10,794 bases of DNA from CBDHHC01 sp050633205 (lineage in GTDB: Bacteria > Pseudomonadota > Alphaproteobacteria > Rhizobiales > CBDHHC01), in contig JBOEGA010000029.1 in NCBI GenBank assembly GCA_050633205.1, forward strand, positions 1-10,794. Reading direction: 5' to 3'. The notes beneath the pieces are model-generated. The model was not told the DNA's origin. It saw nothing but the letters and a program-made list of their open reading frames with translations, and ran no database searches. Numbering within the stretch: position 1 is the first letter of the stretch; every line of letters starts with the position of its first letter. The position numbers and the translations under genes are program-made. Shown one piece after another: positions 1 to 8,250 of this stretch.

Positions 1-5
1 ATGGT

Positions 6-82
6 CTGGGTACCAGATATTTCAGCGGGGATAGTTACGTATGTTACAGACAGGCACTGGCCGCTGAAATTCAGGGATGACA
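6..82 (-). repeat. 77-bp palindromic intergenic repeat, copy A
   Basis: The element is bounded by ctgggtaccagatattt (6-22) on one side and atgaca (77-82) on the other. A perfect 10-bp inverted repeat, atttcagcgg (19-28) with ccgctgaaat (61-70), encloses a 32-nt loop. An outer, imperfect stem joins taccaga (11-17) to tcaggga (71-77). It aligns without gaps to copy B at 10354-10430, with 48 of 77 identical positions. The minus strand begins TGTCAT, like many GTCAT-type intergenic palindromes of proteobacteria, so I give that strand as its orientation. Family membership beyond these two copies is inference. Confidence 0.75.
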
Positions 83-737
83 AACTTTTAGGTGGGTGCC
101 AGTTCTAAGTAGTTGATTTTTATTCGAGAATTTGATGTGCGATAGACCTGCTGTCGAAGTGGAAAGAACGAAGTGGTGGTTGTTAGATTGCTCGTATTAG
201 TGCTTTTGTGAAAACTTATGCCCGCCCCACTCCCGTCTTTTATACTGGTCTCCTCCCTTCGAAAAAGGGTGGTCGTGTTGGCTGGCTGAGTATCGTAGTG
301 GATGTGTTGTTTCGGACTTAACGTTGGCCGGGACGATTATGATATGGAGTGCAGGTGTTCTGTTATTCTGCTGTCTTTTTTTGAACAGTGCATCTGCGCT
401 CCGGATATCCTCCGTTTCAAGGGGAATAAAAGAGCAGAACCTCGCATCAAAATCGGTGTTGAGGCTGGTACTGTTTGTTGAGTGTATGATGCATTTGGAC
501 CAGTGATGTGCCACTATTGAGCCACAATCTTCGACCTTTTTTGCCTGTAAAATTGTCAATAATTCCGCATACCTCCTACCTATGCCCATAATATTACAGC
601 AAATTTTCCGGTCCGCAATTTTGTCAATTACCGTGAAAATCTCCTGGGGATAACCAGATTTACAAGAATCGAAAAAAATGCGGGAATATATGTGCTTTTT
701 GCATAATAAAAATAGATAGATATACCGGGAGGCTAAT
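83..737. other. Gene-free stretch upstream of the GyrI-like gene
   Basis: I find no convincing gene here. A 130-codon open frame on the minus strand (197-589) and a 60-codon frame on the plus strand (324-506) lie on opposite strands over the same DNA. Neither shows a recognisable domain or a good ribosome binding site. The stretch contains a small hairpin at 252-272. The final 40 bases are AT-rich and probably hold the promoter of the 738 gene, but I could not pick clear -35 and -10 boxes. Confidence 0.5.
252..272. repeat. Small hairpin palindrome
   Basis: cctccctt (252-259) pairs with aagggtgg (265-272) around a 5-nt loop, with a single T-T mismatch. No T-tract follows on either strand and no gene ends here, so a terminator is unlikely. 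It looks like another small intergenic palindrome. Confidence 0.4.
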
Positions 738-1205
738 GTGATTGGCTATACAATAGGGAACGTAGAGTCCCACCCGATTATTGCTGTAGACTGCCTGTCT
801 TCAACTGCTCAGCACGAGATATCCAAAACAATTCGCAAGGCGTTTATTTTGCTGACAGCTTATATGCAGGAAACCGGGACCATGCCGATGGGGCCTGCTG
901 TTACGCTGTATCATTCTATTGATGAAGAGCAGGCGCATTTTTCACTTGGTTATCCGGTTGCCGAGGCTGACCTTCAAAAGGTGAAAGATGGCATCAAGGT
1001 GGTTTATATACCGGGTGGAAAAGTTGCCAAGGCAGTGCATCAGGGGCCTTATTCGAGCATGTTTCAGACCTATGTGGAAATCTATGAGAGAATGCGGGAG
1101 GCCGGTCTGGAGCACAGAGGAGCGGCATGGGAAGTGTATCTGAATTCCTCAGGGCAGACGCCTAAAGAGGAGATGCTGACTGAGATCTATATCAGCGTAC
1201 ATTAG
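738..1205 (+). CDS. GyrI-like / AraC-type effector-binding domain protein
   Basis: A 155-residue single-domain protein of the GyrI-like small-molecule-binding family, the effector-binding fold also found at the C-terminus of some AraC and MerR regulators. The C-terminal half carries the family signature: HQGPYSSMFQTYVEIYERM (101-119), then AWEVYL (130-135) with Glu132, then a closing TEIYISV strand. There is no DNA-binding domain, signal peptide or membrane segment, so it is probably a cytoplasmic stand-alone ligand binder; the ligand cannot be read from sequence. I chose the GTG at 738 because gggagg (727-732) lies 5 nt upstream, while the overlapping ATG at 736 runs straight into TGA. It is transcribed alone and converges on the DUF502 gene, leaving 50 bp between stop codons. 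Confidence is high for family, low for biological role. Confidence 0.85.
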   Translation: MIGYTIGNVESHPIIAVDCLSSTAQHEISKTIRKAFILLTAYMQETGTMPMGPAVTLYHSIDEEQAHFSLGYPVAEADLQKVKDGIKVVYIPGGKVAKAVHQGPYSSMFQTYVEIYERMREAGLEHRGAAWEVYLNSSGQTPKEEMLTEIYISVH

Positions 1206-1225
1206 GGCAGGAGAAGAATGTCCTG

Positions 1226-1268
1226 AGCCGCTGATTTCACGAAGTACGAAGCCTGCTATTCAGCGGCT
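1226..1268 (+). terminator. Candidate terminator hairpin between convergent genes
   Basis: agccgctga (1226-1234) pairs perfectly with tcagcggct (1260-1268) over a 25-nt loop, followed on the plus strand by tcttttgtc. It lies 21 nt past the stop of the GyrI-like gene. Its right arm includes the last codons of the convergent DUF502 gene, so the hairpin is partly coding. The loop is long and the T-run is broken, so this is a moderate call. Confidence 0.4.
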
Positions 1269-2143
1269 TCTTTTGTCATGTCTTTACTCTTGTCTGCTTT
1301 CTGATCAATATTGTGGTGGATCATACCTTGCTCATGGTCAACCTTCAGCGGCGTTACCCCCGGCTCAACAAGACCTGCGGAGATAACCAGCTTTGCTGCT
1401 TCCTCAACTGTCATATCAAGGATTTTAATATCTCTTCTTGGTACGAACAGAAGAAAACCAGATGTAGGGTTTGGTGTTGTTGGCAGGAATACACTCAGCA
1501 ACTCATCACCGATTTCGTGCTTATAGTTACCAATCTCGCCTGCGGTTTCCTTGGAAATAAAGACAACGGCATACAATCCGGGGCGCGGATATTCGATCAG
1601 GCCAACAGTTTTAAAGCTGTTACCACTGCTGGTCAGGACTGTTTCAAAGATCTGCTTCAATGCGCTGTAGACGTTCCTCAGGACAGGCATACGGCTCATT
1701 ATCGATTCACCGTAGCTGATCAGTGTCCGTCCAAACAGATTTGCTGTGAGAGCGCCTATGAACATCAATACGAAGATGGCAATGAACAGACCAACACCCG
1801 GCACAGAGAAATCAGGCAGCCTGATATCAAAGTTGTTAAGAAAGAAGTGCTGGACCCAGGCTTCAGGCTTGTAACGGGTAGGAAGGTATGGTTGTACCCA
1901 ACTGTCGATGAAGTCAATAAACCACCAGGCTGCATAGAGCGTAATCAGCATCGGACCGACTACGATCAACCCTGTCAGCAAGTAGGTTCTCAGTCTGGAA
2001 ATAAGCCCGGCAGGCTTTTTCTTCGATGCTTTGGTAAGCTTTTCCAGAGTTGAGTGTTTTCCCTCTGATCCTGAACTGTCTGAACCCATATTATCGCCTG
2101 ACGCATTATTGCTATCATTACCCATAAATACCGCAGCCCCCAT
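1256..2143 (-). CDS. DUF502 family inner-membrane protein
   Basis: A 295-residue DUF502 protein. Residues 1-50 are polar and Ser/Asn/Lys-rich. Two membrane segments follow, at about 54-79 (LLTGLIVVGPMLITLYAAWW) and 117-137 (VGLFIAIFVLMFIGALTANLF). The family motifs come next: PVLRNVYSALKQ (153-164), a PRPG turn (186-189), and a strand containing PTTPNPTSGFLLFVP near 221-235. The molecular function of DUF502 is not established. I use the ATG at 2143 because ggtgag sits 8 nt upstream; a second ATG at 2125 would shorten the N-terminus by six residues. In the alphaproteobacterial chromosomes I recall, a DUF502 gene sits between glmS and recG. Here a SPOR gene lies between it and glmS, and no recG follows. 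Confidence 0.88.
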   Translation of the reverse strand: MGAAVFMGNDSNNASGDNMGSDSSGSEGKHSTLEKLTKASKKKPAGLISRLRTYLLTGLIVVGPMLITLYAAWWFIDFIDSWVQPYLPTRYKPEAWVQHFFLNNFDIRLPDFSVPGVGLFIAIFVLMFIGALTANLFGRTLISYGESIMSRMPVLRNVYSALKQIFETVLTSSGNSFKTVGLIEYPRPGLYAVVFISKETAGEIGNYKHEIGDELLSVFLPTTPNPTSGFLLFVPRRDIKILDMTVEEAAKLVISAGLVEPGVTPLKVDHEQGMIHHNIDQKADKSKDMTKEAAE

Positions 2144-2164
2144 TTTGACGACTCACCACAGACG

Positions 2165-2192
2165 AATATAGCTCAAAAAGGTGAACCCTCAA
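2165..2192 (-). promoter_or_regulatory. Candidate sigma70-type promoter for the DUF502 gene
   Basis: On the minus strand TTGAGG (2187-2192) and TATATT (2165-2170) are separated by 16 bp. The -10 matches consensus at five of six bases, the -35 at four. It lies about 20 bp upstream of the DUF502 start, which suggests that DUF502 has its own promoter as well as any read-through from glmS. Confidence 0.35.
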
Positions 2193-2351
2193 TAACCGAC
2201 TCAATTGTCATTATTTTTTATGCTTTAAAATATAGGGGCACAATGCAGGAATTACAGGGGTGTTGTAATAAAAAAGATGAAGTTATACGTATGTTTTTTA
2301 TATCACAAAATGTGACATTGATGATTTATTAAGCAATTCTGCAAAAAACAC

Positions 2352-3428
2352 TCACCTTACAACTAAAAAACAATCCAAACCTTGTTGTTTAAAAGTATTA
2401 CACAATTGAAGAGTGCTCAATTTATCAGAAAATGGTCCAATCTGTATACGAACAACAGATTTGCTACCGCCCAGATTTACTGTCTGGAAGTCAGGGCTCT
2501 GGTTTGAAAGCAGAGAGCTATGTTCAGCAACCAGCTTTGACCAAGCAGCTCTTGCGTCATTTTCTGAACTTACTGCTGCAAGTTGAAGGCGGTACCTGCC
2601 AGAACCTGCGCCAGCAGATGTATTAAAGCTTCGTCTTTGCTCAGTTTTTTGCTGAGGACGGCTTTCCGGCTGATATCTGGCCTGTCTTTGAATTGGACGG
2701 CTCTCAACCTTGCGTGCATTTGAATCAAACAGGCTACGGTAATTTCCGTCAGAAGATGTGGAGCGTGCCTGTCTGGCTACGGGTTGCTGCCTTTCCTGTC
2801 TTACAATACGGGCAGGTTGCTGTTGCCTTACCGGATTTGACGACACTGAGGCACCCCAGCCCTGAGTAACCGCAGGTTTGTTTCTTCTTTCCTGGCGGGC
2901 GAAGCTACCGGAAGATGATCCTGTTGCCTGTTGCTGCGGCACCTGGCGACGTTGTGTATTGACAGGTCTGTTATTACTAACCGAGCTTACACTTGATATA
3001 GTGGTTCCACCAGTGCCTGAAGCGCGGATATCATTTTCTGCTCTCGCAACAAGCCCTACGGCCTTATAAGCTCTGGCACGCGCAATGAGAATTTTACTTT
3101 TCAGGTCCGGTGGGTTCTTTTTAAAGAACAGTGCATTGGAAAAGTCAGCAATACTGCGCGCTGGCTCATTTTTACCATTATAGGCTACACCCCGGTAGTA
3201 ATAAGCTTTGGCTGTATCTTCAGGAGATAACCCTCCTGATCCCAGCGCTTTTGAGAGGTGATCAATAGCCTGCGCATATTGCTTTGAAGCAATCGCACTC
3301 ACGCCTGCTTTAAGATAGGCTTCATCATTCGCCTTTGCATTAAACAGGGGGAATATAAACAGACACGTGAAAACCAACGCAAAAAATAACAATGTCGATG
3401 AATGGGAAGTCCGGGTTATTTTAAACAT
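2352..3428 (-). CDS. Secreted TPR and SPOR-domain protein
   Basis: A 358-residue exported protein. Residues 1-33 form a signal peptide with a long hydrophobic core and a likely cut after NAKA. Residues about 36-133 form TPR-like helices: AYLKAGVSAIASKQYAQAID, then AYYYRGVAYNGKNEPARSIA, then ARARAYKAVGLVARAENDI. About 140-275 is a low-complexity Gln/Arg/Ser linker. A SPOR domain follows at 277-358, with YRLQLAAV, RIQIGPF and a terminal pair Cys343/Cys353. SPOR domains bind denuded septal glycan strands, so a role at the division site or in peptidoglycan turnover is the natural inference. I start at the ATG at 3428; a TTG two codons upstream (3434) is possible. Neither has a clear ribosome binding site. 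It lies 168 bp past the glmS stop on the same strand, behind a candidate terminator. Confidence 0.85.
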   Translation of the reverse strand: MFKITRTSHSSTLLFFALVFTCLFIFPLFNAKANDEAYLKAGVSAIASKQYAQAIDHLSKALGSGGLSPEDTAKAYYYRGVAYNGKNEPARSIADFSNALFFKKNPPDLKSKILIARARAYKAVGLVARAENDIRASGTGGTTISSVSSVSNNRPVNTQRRQVPQQQATGSSSGSFARQERRNKPAVTQGWGASVSSNPVRQQQPARIVRQERQQPVARQARSTSSDGNYRSLFDSNARKVESRPIQRQARYQPESRPQQKTEQRRSFNTSAGAGSGRYRLQLAAVSSENDARAAWSKLVAEHSSLLSNQSPDFQTVNLGGSKSVVRIQIGPFSDKLSTLQLCNTFKQQGLDCFLVVR

Positions 3429-3540
3429 AGCCAAAGTTGCATCTATCCGTTGGTTAATTCGTTTGGGTAGAATTACTCTTAGACAGCTTTAAATGACTGT
3501 TCTAAATGAAAAATACTACCCACACACGCTAATTTTAAAA

Positions 3541-3576
3541 TGCCTGATAGAGTAGCAATAGCAAAAGAATCAGGCA
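3541..3576 (-). terminator. Candidate rho-independent terminator of glmUS
   Basis: tgcctgat (3541-3548) and atcaggca (3569-3576) form a perfect 8-bp stem 20 nt past the glmS stop. Read on the minus strand the hairpin is followed directly by TTTTAAAATT. The 20-nt loop contains further self-complementary sequence around agcaatagc. It would end the glmU-glmS transcript before the SPOR gene. Confidence 0.5.
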
Positions 3577-3595
3577 AATAATAGACTGTTTATCA

Positions 3596-5416
3596 TTATT
3601 CCACTGTAACCGACTTTGCCAGGTTTCTTGGCTGATCAACATCAGTACCCATAAAGATAGCTGTGTAATACGCCAAAAGCTGAACCGGCACCGCATAAAC
3701 AAGTGGATTGGTAAATGCATGCATTGTTGGCAATCTAATGATTGACAGCAATTCGCAATCTATATCTTCTCTTGCAATATCCGTTAACAGAACGATTTTA
3801 CCATCCCGCGCAGCGACTTCCTGCATATTAGAGATTGTTTTATCAAACAATTCGTCTTTCGGAGCAACGACTACTACAGGAACATTCTCGTCTATTAATG
3901 CTATCGGTCCGTGCTTAAGTTCTCCAGCAGCATATCCTTCTGCATGAATATATGAGATTTCCTTGAGCTTCAGCGCCCCCTCCAGTGCCAGCGGATAGTT
4001 AATGCCACGGCCCAGATAGAGAACATCCCTTGCTTTAGAAAGGCGGTGAGAAAGTTTTTCATAGTCCTTTTCCTGCTTAAGAACTGATGTGATATGGCGG
4101 GGAACCTCGATTAATGCCTCAACAAGTTCCTGCTCAAGCTCATCACTTATTGTGCCACGGGCTTTACCGATGGCAATAGCCAGACAAGCAAGCACTGCCA
4201 GCTGACATGTAAATGCTTTTGTTGAAGCAACGCCAATTTCCGGACCAGCAAGAATTGGCAGGATCATATCAGACTCTCTGGCGATTGAAGATTCCTGTAC
4301 GTTAACCACAGACAGAATACTTTGCTCGTTCTGCCTGCAGTAGCGAAGAGATGCGAGAGTATCTGCAGTTTCACCTGACTGAGAAATAAAGATGGACAAG
4401 CCATTTACCGGTAAAGGAGCTTCTCGATAACGAAACTCGGATGCTACATCAATCTCAACCGAAACTCTCGCCCAGCGCTCAAACCAGTACTTGGATACCA
4501 GCCCCGCATAATAGGCTGTACCACATGCGGATATTGTTATTCGGTCTAAGGATTTCAGGTCAAAAGGAAAGTCAGGCATTTTTACTTTTTTGTTTGCCAT
4601 ATCAAGGTAATTAGCCAGAGTATGTCCAATAACTTCAGGTTGCTCGTGGATTTCCTTTGACATGAAGTGCCTGTGGTTTCCCTTATCTACCATCATTGCT
4701 GTGACAGAAGATTTTTGCATCTTGCGGGTTACACTATTTCCCTCGGCATCAATAATTTCCAGTGAAGTACGAGTGAGGACAGCCCAGTCACCATCTTCCA
4801 GGTAGGTGATATTATCTGTGAACGGGGCTAAAGCAATCGCATCAGAGCCAATATACATTTCCCTATTGCCGTGGCCTATTGCCAAAGGGCACCCCTGACG
4901 TGCAGCAATCATCAGGTCGTCATGGCCTTTGAATATGATTGCAAGGGCGAATGCACCTTCCAGTTTTTTTAATACTTCCGCTACGGCCTCTTTCGGAGAG
5001 CTTCCTTTTTCAAGACATCCGGTAAGAAGATGGGCAATTGTTTCTGTGTCTGTATCGGTTTGAAACTCAATACCACCTGCAGTCAGCTCTTCCTTCAGGC
5101 TGGCATAGTTTTCAATGATGCCGTTGTGAACAAGCGCGACTTTTTCAGTCATATGAGGATGGGCATTCCGTTCTGTCGGAGCGCCGTGAGTAGCCCAGCG
5201 CGTATGACCAATGCCCATTTTACCTTCCAGGGAAGAGGCAGATAAACGCTGTTCCAGATTGCGGAGTTTTCCTTCGGCCCTCAGGCGAACCAACTCTCCG
5301 TTCTCCTGCGTTGATATTCCCGCGGAATCATAGCCACGATATTCAAGCCTTTTCAAAGCATCCACAAGAAGTGGTGCTACAGGCTCCTGCCCAAGAATTC
5401 CAACAATTCCACACAT
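3596..5416 (-). CDS. glmS: Glutamine--fructose-6-phosphate aminotransferase (isomerizing)
   Basis: Converts fructose-6-phosphate and glutamine to glucosamine-6-phosphate and glutamate, the entry step to UDP-GlcNAc. The 606 residues match the usual family length. The N-terminal class II glutaminase domain starts MCGIVGILG, with nucleophile Cys2, and contains HTRWATHG (71-78), HNGIIENY (97-104) and DTDTE (121-125). Two SIS sugar-isomerase domains follow, marked by SACGTAYYAG, SQSGETADTLASLR and HAEGYAAGELKHGP, and the protein ends in the canonical AKSVTVE. The ATG at 5416 has ggaga 9 nt upstream. It lies 67 bp downstream of glmU on the same strand with no terminator visible in the gap, so the two are probably co-transcribed. 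No ribozyme-like leader is evident; that regulation belongs to Gram-positives. All key residues I can check are intact. Confidence 0.98.
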   Translation of the reverse strand: MCGIVGILGQEPVAPLLVDALKRLEYRGYDSAGISTQENGELVRLRAEGKLRNLEQRLSASSLEGKMGIGHTRWATHGAPTERNAHPHMTEKVALVHNGIIENYASLKEELTAGGIEFQTDTDTETIAHLLTGCLEKGSSPKEAVAEVLKKLEGAFALAIIFKGHDDLMIAARQGCPLAIGHGNREMYIGSDAIALAPFTDNITYLEDGDWAVLTRTSLEIIDAEGNSVTRKMQKSSVTAMMVDKGNHRHFMSKEIHEQPEVIGHTLANYLDMANKKVKMPDFPFDLKSLDRITISACGTAYYAGLVSKYWFERWARVSVEIDVASEFRYREAPLPVNGLSIFISQSGETADTLASLRYCRQNEQSILSVVNVQESSIARESDMILPILAGPEIGVASTKAFTCQLAVLACLAIAIGKARGTISDELEQELVEALIEVPRHITSVLKQEKDYEKLSHRLSKARDVLYLGRGINYPLALEGALKLKEISYIHAEGYAAGELKHGPIALIDENVPVVVVAPKDELFDKTISNMQEVAARDGKIVLLTDIAREDIDCELLSIIRLPTMHAFTNPLVYAVPVQLLAYYTAIFMGTDVDQPRNLAKSVTVE

Positions 5417-5483
5417 ATCAGCAAGTCTCCAGTGTTGGATGAAACAGCATCCGTTTGTTTGTAAATGACCTTAAAAATTACTT

Positions 5484-6845
5484 TTATTTTTTCTGTTCAG
5501 CCTTCTCAGCTTCTTTTCTGGATCTGTATTTTGGTGCCCAGCCTTCCCGCTCAATCTGTTCTGAGCGCGATAATCCAAGAGCGTCTCCAGGCACATCTTC
5601 CGTTATCACACTGCCTGACCCAATATATGCACCATTTCCAATTTTAACCGGAGCAACCAGAGCCGTATTGGATCCGACAAACGCATTTTCTCCGATATCG
5701 GTTTTATGCTTTAAAAAACCGTCATAATTGCAAACAATCGTGCCTGCGCCAATATTTGCACCTGCTCCGACGCGGGTATCACCTATATATGACAGATGGC
5801 TGACTTTTGCTCCAGCTTCCACGACTGATTTCTTGATCTCGACAAAGTTTCCGATTTTTGCATTTTCACCAATGTCAACATCCGGTCTCATTCGGGCGTA
5901 TGGTCCAACTACGGCACCTCGACGAATAATGCTTTTTTCAAAATACGAAAAGCCTCTGATATGAGCATCGTCCTCGATTGTTACCCCGGGAGCAAACACA
6001 ACATTTGGCTCAATGATGACATCACGGCCAATTCTGGTGTCGTAGCTGAAATAAACCGTCTCCGGGGCCTGAAGAGTTGCACCCTGCTCCATGGCGTTCC
6101 GGCGCATACGGTTCTGCAGTATTTTCTCGGCTTCAGCCAGTTGCACACGATCATTGATACCCTGAACTTCTTCTTCATCACAGGTCAATGCAGTAATAGA
6201 CAAGCCGTTCTTACGTCCAATTTCAATGGCATCAGGAAGGTAATATTCGCCCTTTGCGTTATCGTTATCTATGGCTTCCAGAAGACCCAGCATATGTTCC
6301 GAGCGAAATGCATAAACACCACTGTTGCAAAGGTTAATTTTCAGCTCTTCCTCACTGGCATCTTTATGTTCACGAATGGCTGCGAGGTTGCCACTCTCAT
6401 CAAGAAGAAGACGACCATAGCCTGTGGGGTCTGCGGCTTCAAAACCCAGAACAGCAATATCTGCTCCCTTATCCAATGCATCTGTAAGTATTTTTATTGT
6501 AGACGGCACAAGCAAAGGTGTATCACCGTAGAGCACAACCACATAACCTTTAAAGCTTTCCAGTGCCTGCCTTGCGGCCAAAACAGCATGTGCTGTTCCT
6601 AACTGCTCTGTCTGAAAAAAAGTATCTATGCGGCCGGAATGACCACTAACGACATCGCGAACATGTTCTGCGCCATGGCCTAATACAACTGCCTGCTGGC
6701 TGGCACCAGCATCTTTAGCTGCCTCAATGACGTGACTTACCAGTGGCCGCCCAGCAATCTGGTGAAGCACCTTTGGTAAATTGGACTGCATACGTGTTCC
6801 CTTGCCAGCAGCCAGTATGATTGTCATTAAAACATTTTGCGTCAT
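5484..6845 (-). CDS. glmU: Bifunctional GlcN-1-P acetyltransferase / GlcNAc-1-P uridylyltransferase
   Basis: Cytoplasmic bifunctional enzyme that acetylates glucosamine-1-phosphate and then transfers UMP to give UDP-GlcNAc for peptidoglycan and lipopolysaccharide. At 453 residues it has the normal length. The uridylyltransferase domain carries LAAGKGTRM (11-19) with PKVLH, QTEQLGTAHAV (78-88), YGDTPLL (106-112) and NSGVYAF (174-180). From about 260 the left-handed beta-helix begins. RPDVDIGENAKIGNFVEIKK (320-339), the probable catalytic His350 in SHLSYIGD, NYDG (373-376) and the SNTALVAPV turn mark the acetyltransferase domain. The tail is short and charged. I keep the ATG at 6845, which has a gaagag ribosome binding site, over the ATG six codons later, which has none. 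It is the first gene of a probable glmU-glmS operon. Confidence 0.98.
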   Translation of the reverse strand: MTQNVLMTIILAAGKGTRMQSNLPKVLHQIAGRPLVSHVIEAAKDAGASQQAVVLGHGAEHVRDVVSGHSGRIDTFFQTEQLGTAHAVLAARQALESFKGYVVVLYGDTPLLVPSTIKILTDALDKGADIAVLGFEAADPTGYGRLLLDESGNLAAIREHKDASEEELKINLCNSGVYAFRSEHMLGLLEAIDNDNAKGEYYLPDAIEIGRKNGLSITALTCDEEEVQGINDRVQLAEAEKILQNRMRRNAMEQGATLQAPETVYFSYDTRIGRDVIIEPNVVFAPGVTIEDDAHIRGFSYFEKSIIRRGAVVGPYARMRPDVDIGENAKIGNFVEIKKSVVEAGAKVSHLSYIGDTRVGAGANIGAGTIVCNYDGFLKHKTDIGENAFVGSNTALVAPVKIGNGAYIGSGSVITEDVPGDALGLSRSEQIEREGWAPKYRSRKEAEKAEQKK

Positions 6846-6891
6846 CGTTCTCTTCTTTGTTCTTTATGCGATGTGAGTTGGACCAGCCAAA

Positions 6892-6920
6892 CTATTAGGC
6901 CGTCAGAATTCCAGCGTCAA
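6892..6920 (-). promoter_or_regulatory. Candidate promoter of the glmU-glmS operon
   Basis: On the minus strand TTGACG (6915-6920) is followed after 17 bp by TAATAG (6892-6897). The -35 is near-consensus but the -10 is poor. The position would give a leader of about 40 nt before the glmU ATG. I saw no better pair in the gap. Confidence 0.35.
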
Positions 6921-7319
6921 ACTCTATTAACAAACCCTTACCCCGATGCCCCTGTTATTTATTGGTATCAGACAATACCAATTCGTGCGTTTTTCAAAAT
7001 CAAAGTTTTTTACAGATCATTACGATATCTACAAACACTATTCAACGAACTAAACTTCTGTAAAAAACAAATAAAACTGATGAATATTCAAATATATACC
7101 CACGTCCTTTAATGAAAAAATGTAATTTAACATTTATTAACCTTTGCGAATAATAGATTTTCTCATCTTATCCCCGTATAGTTATTATTGATGAGATCCA
7201 TTTTATTGACGTTATTCGAAGACTCACTCATGCATATAGTGTGCAATATATATTTCCTGTTTTGCTTACTACAATGAATATCGCACATAATGTTGATCTC
7301 TCAGGAAAAGTGATCCGCG
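6921..7319. other. AT-rich divergent intergenic region
   Basis: No gene supported. Most of this stretch is strongly AT-rich and separates glmU (-) from the SPOR gene at 7320 (+). A 7-bp inverted repeat, tctcatc (7161-7167) and gatgaga (7190-7196), sits about 125 bp before the SPOR gene. A plus-strand frame through 6837-7112 has no domain and no ribosome binding site. The region probably carries promoters for both flanking genes. Confidence 0.5.
7262..7291 (+). promoter_or_regulatory. Weak candidate promoter for the 7320 gene
   Basis: TTGCTT (7262-7267) and CATAAT (7286-7291) are 18 bp apart. The -10 matches consensus at five of six positions, but the -35 is weak. It would start a leader of about 20 nt. 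A better -35, TTGACG at 7206-7211, has no matching -10 at the right distance. Confidence 0.22.
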
Positions 7320-8246
7320 ATGCAGGCAAAACAAACTTCAGGAATATCTATTAAACTTTCCAGTCCAATCGAAGTCTATCGGTTTGGCTGGATGTTGCTT
7401 GCGGGTACTTCTGCCATTTATCTGTTTTTTATAGTCGTGAGAAGTGGTCTTGGCCTCAGCTTCGAGTTGTCTCCTCAAGAACTTCACAACCGAACTGCAA
7501 GTATGCAAAGAATGCAGACCGGAGCAGTGTCCCGCACCAATAACCGGCAACAGGTTTATTCTGCGAGTCAGAAACAGGCAGCATTAACCTCGCGCCAGAG
7601 TGCACAAAGGACCGTTGCGTTAAGCAATCGCTCGCAGGAGTTCCAGCCTTCCAATCAAGCTGTACAACGGCAGCATTACCAACATACAGTTCCTCAAACT
7701 ATACCTATGCATAAGGCGAACCTTCTTGTTTCTCCTGAAATGCGGACTCAAAGGCAAAATGCTGCTTCTCAGAGAAACGGTATTCAAAACAATCGCCAGC
7801 CTGCAAATAACCCGAGAATTCGAACAGTACATATTCGGCAGCAACCTCAGAAAACCCCGGTGGTACAGGGGAATTTTATAAGCAATGCCGGGTATGCCCA
7901 GGGCTTTGTGCAGGACTTGCAGTTTCATACGGATAGTAAATCGCAAGCACAGCCCCGAAAAAATATAAGGAATATTCGGCAGGCAAGGGCTCTATACGGT
8001 GTTCGTCTGGCTCAGGCGCGTAGTGTAAGTGATATTCGCAAACACTGGGCCCGCCTGAACTCTAAATATTTCAAGATGCTGCGCCCTCTTAATCCTCTGA
8101 TATTTAAGGTCAATACCGGAGATCAGTATCCTGTTAAACTGATTGTGGGGCCGTTTCAGTCTCCGGAGAGTGCCATTAAATTCTGTGCCCGTTTAAAGAC
8201 GACGTATGATTGCAATCTCAAACGTTATATGGGAACCCCTTTATAA
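7320..8246 (+). CDS. Membrane-anchored SPOR-like domain protein
   Basis: A 308-residue single-pass protein that I do not recognise as a named gene. A short cytoplasmic N-terminus is followed by one hydrophobic segment (about 24-41, WMLLAGTSAIYLFFIVV). Residues about 45-223 are a Gln/Arg/Asn-rich, low-complexity and probably disordered linker. The C-terminus (224-308) has a SPOR pattern: LYGVRLAQARSV, WARL, a strand VKLIVGPFQSPESA, then CARLKTTYDC. The GPF motif and Cys pair (Cys289/Cys298) parallel the SPOR protein at 2352-3428. The layout of TM anchor, flexible linker and periplasmic SPOR domain is that of FtsN-like septal proteins, but there is no specific FtsN signature. The ATG at 7320 has aggaaaag about 10 nt upstream. 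It is transcribed alone and converges on the CAP gene. Confidence 0.75.
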   Translation: MQAKQTSGISIKLSSPIEVYRFGWMLLAGTSAIYLFFIVVRSGLGLSFELSPQELHNRTASMQRMQTGAVSRTNNRQQVYSASQKQAALTSRQSAQRTVALSNRSQEFQPSNQAVQRQHYQHTVPQTIPMHKANLLVSPEMRTQRQNAASQRNGIQNNRQPANNPRIRTVHIRQQPQKTPVVQGNFISNAGYAQGFVQDLQFHTDSKSQAQPRKNIRNIRQARALYGVRLAQARSVSDIRKHWARLNSKYFKMLRPLNPLIFKVNTGDQYPVKLIVGPFQSPESAIKFCARLKTTYDCNLKRYMGTPL

Positions 8247-8250
8247 ACCC

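Noticed and set aside
197..589. 130-codon open frame on the minus strand
   Set aside because: No recognisable domain, a basic low-complexity tail, no good ribosome binding site, and its 3' part overlaps the 252-272 hairpin. Probably non-coding.
1313..2053. 246-codon plus-strand frame
   Set aside because: Lies antisense to the well-supported DUF502 gene; its translation has no domain pattern.
2292..2316. tcaca-aaa-tgtga dyad as an FNR/CRP-type site or terminator
   Set aside because: The half-sites are in inverted order and too close for CRP/FNR, and no T-tract follows on the minus strand.
5961..6602. 213-codon plus-strand frame
   Set aside because: Antisense to glmU, whose motifs are intact throughout; a shadow frame.
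6837..7112. 91-codon plus-strand frame overlapping the glmU start
   Set aside because: AT-rich, no ribosome binding site, no domain; it crosses the likely glmU promoter.
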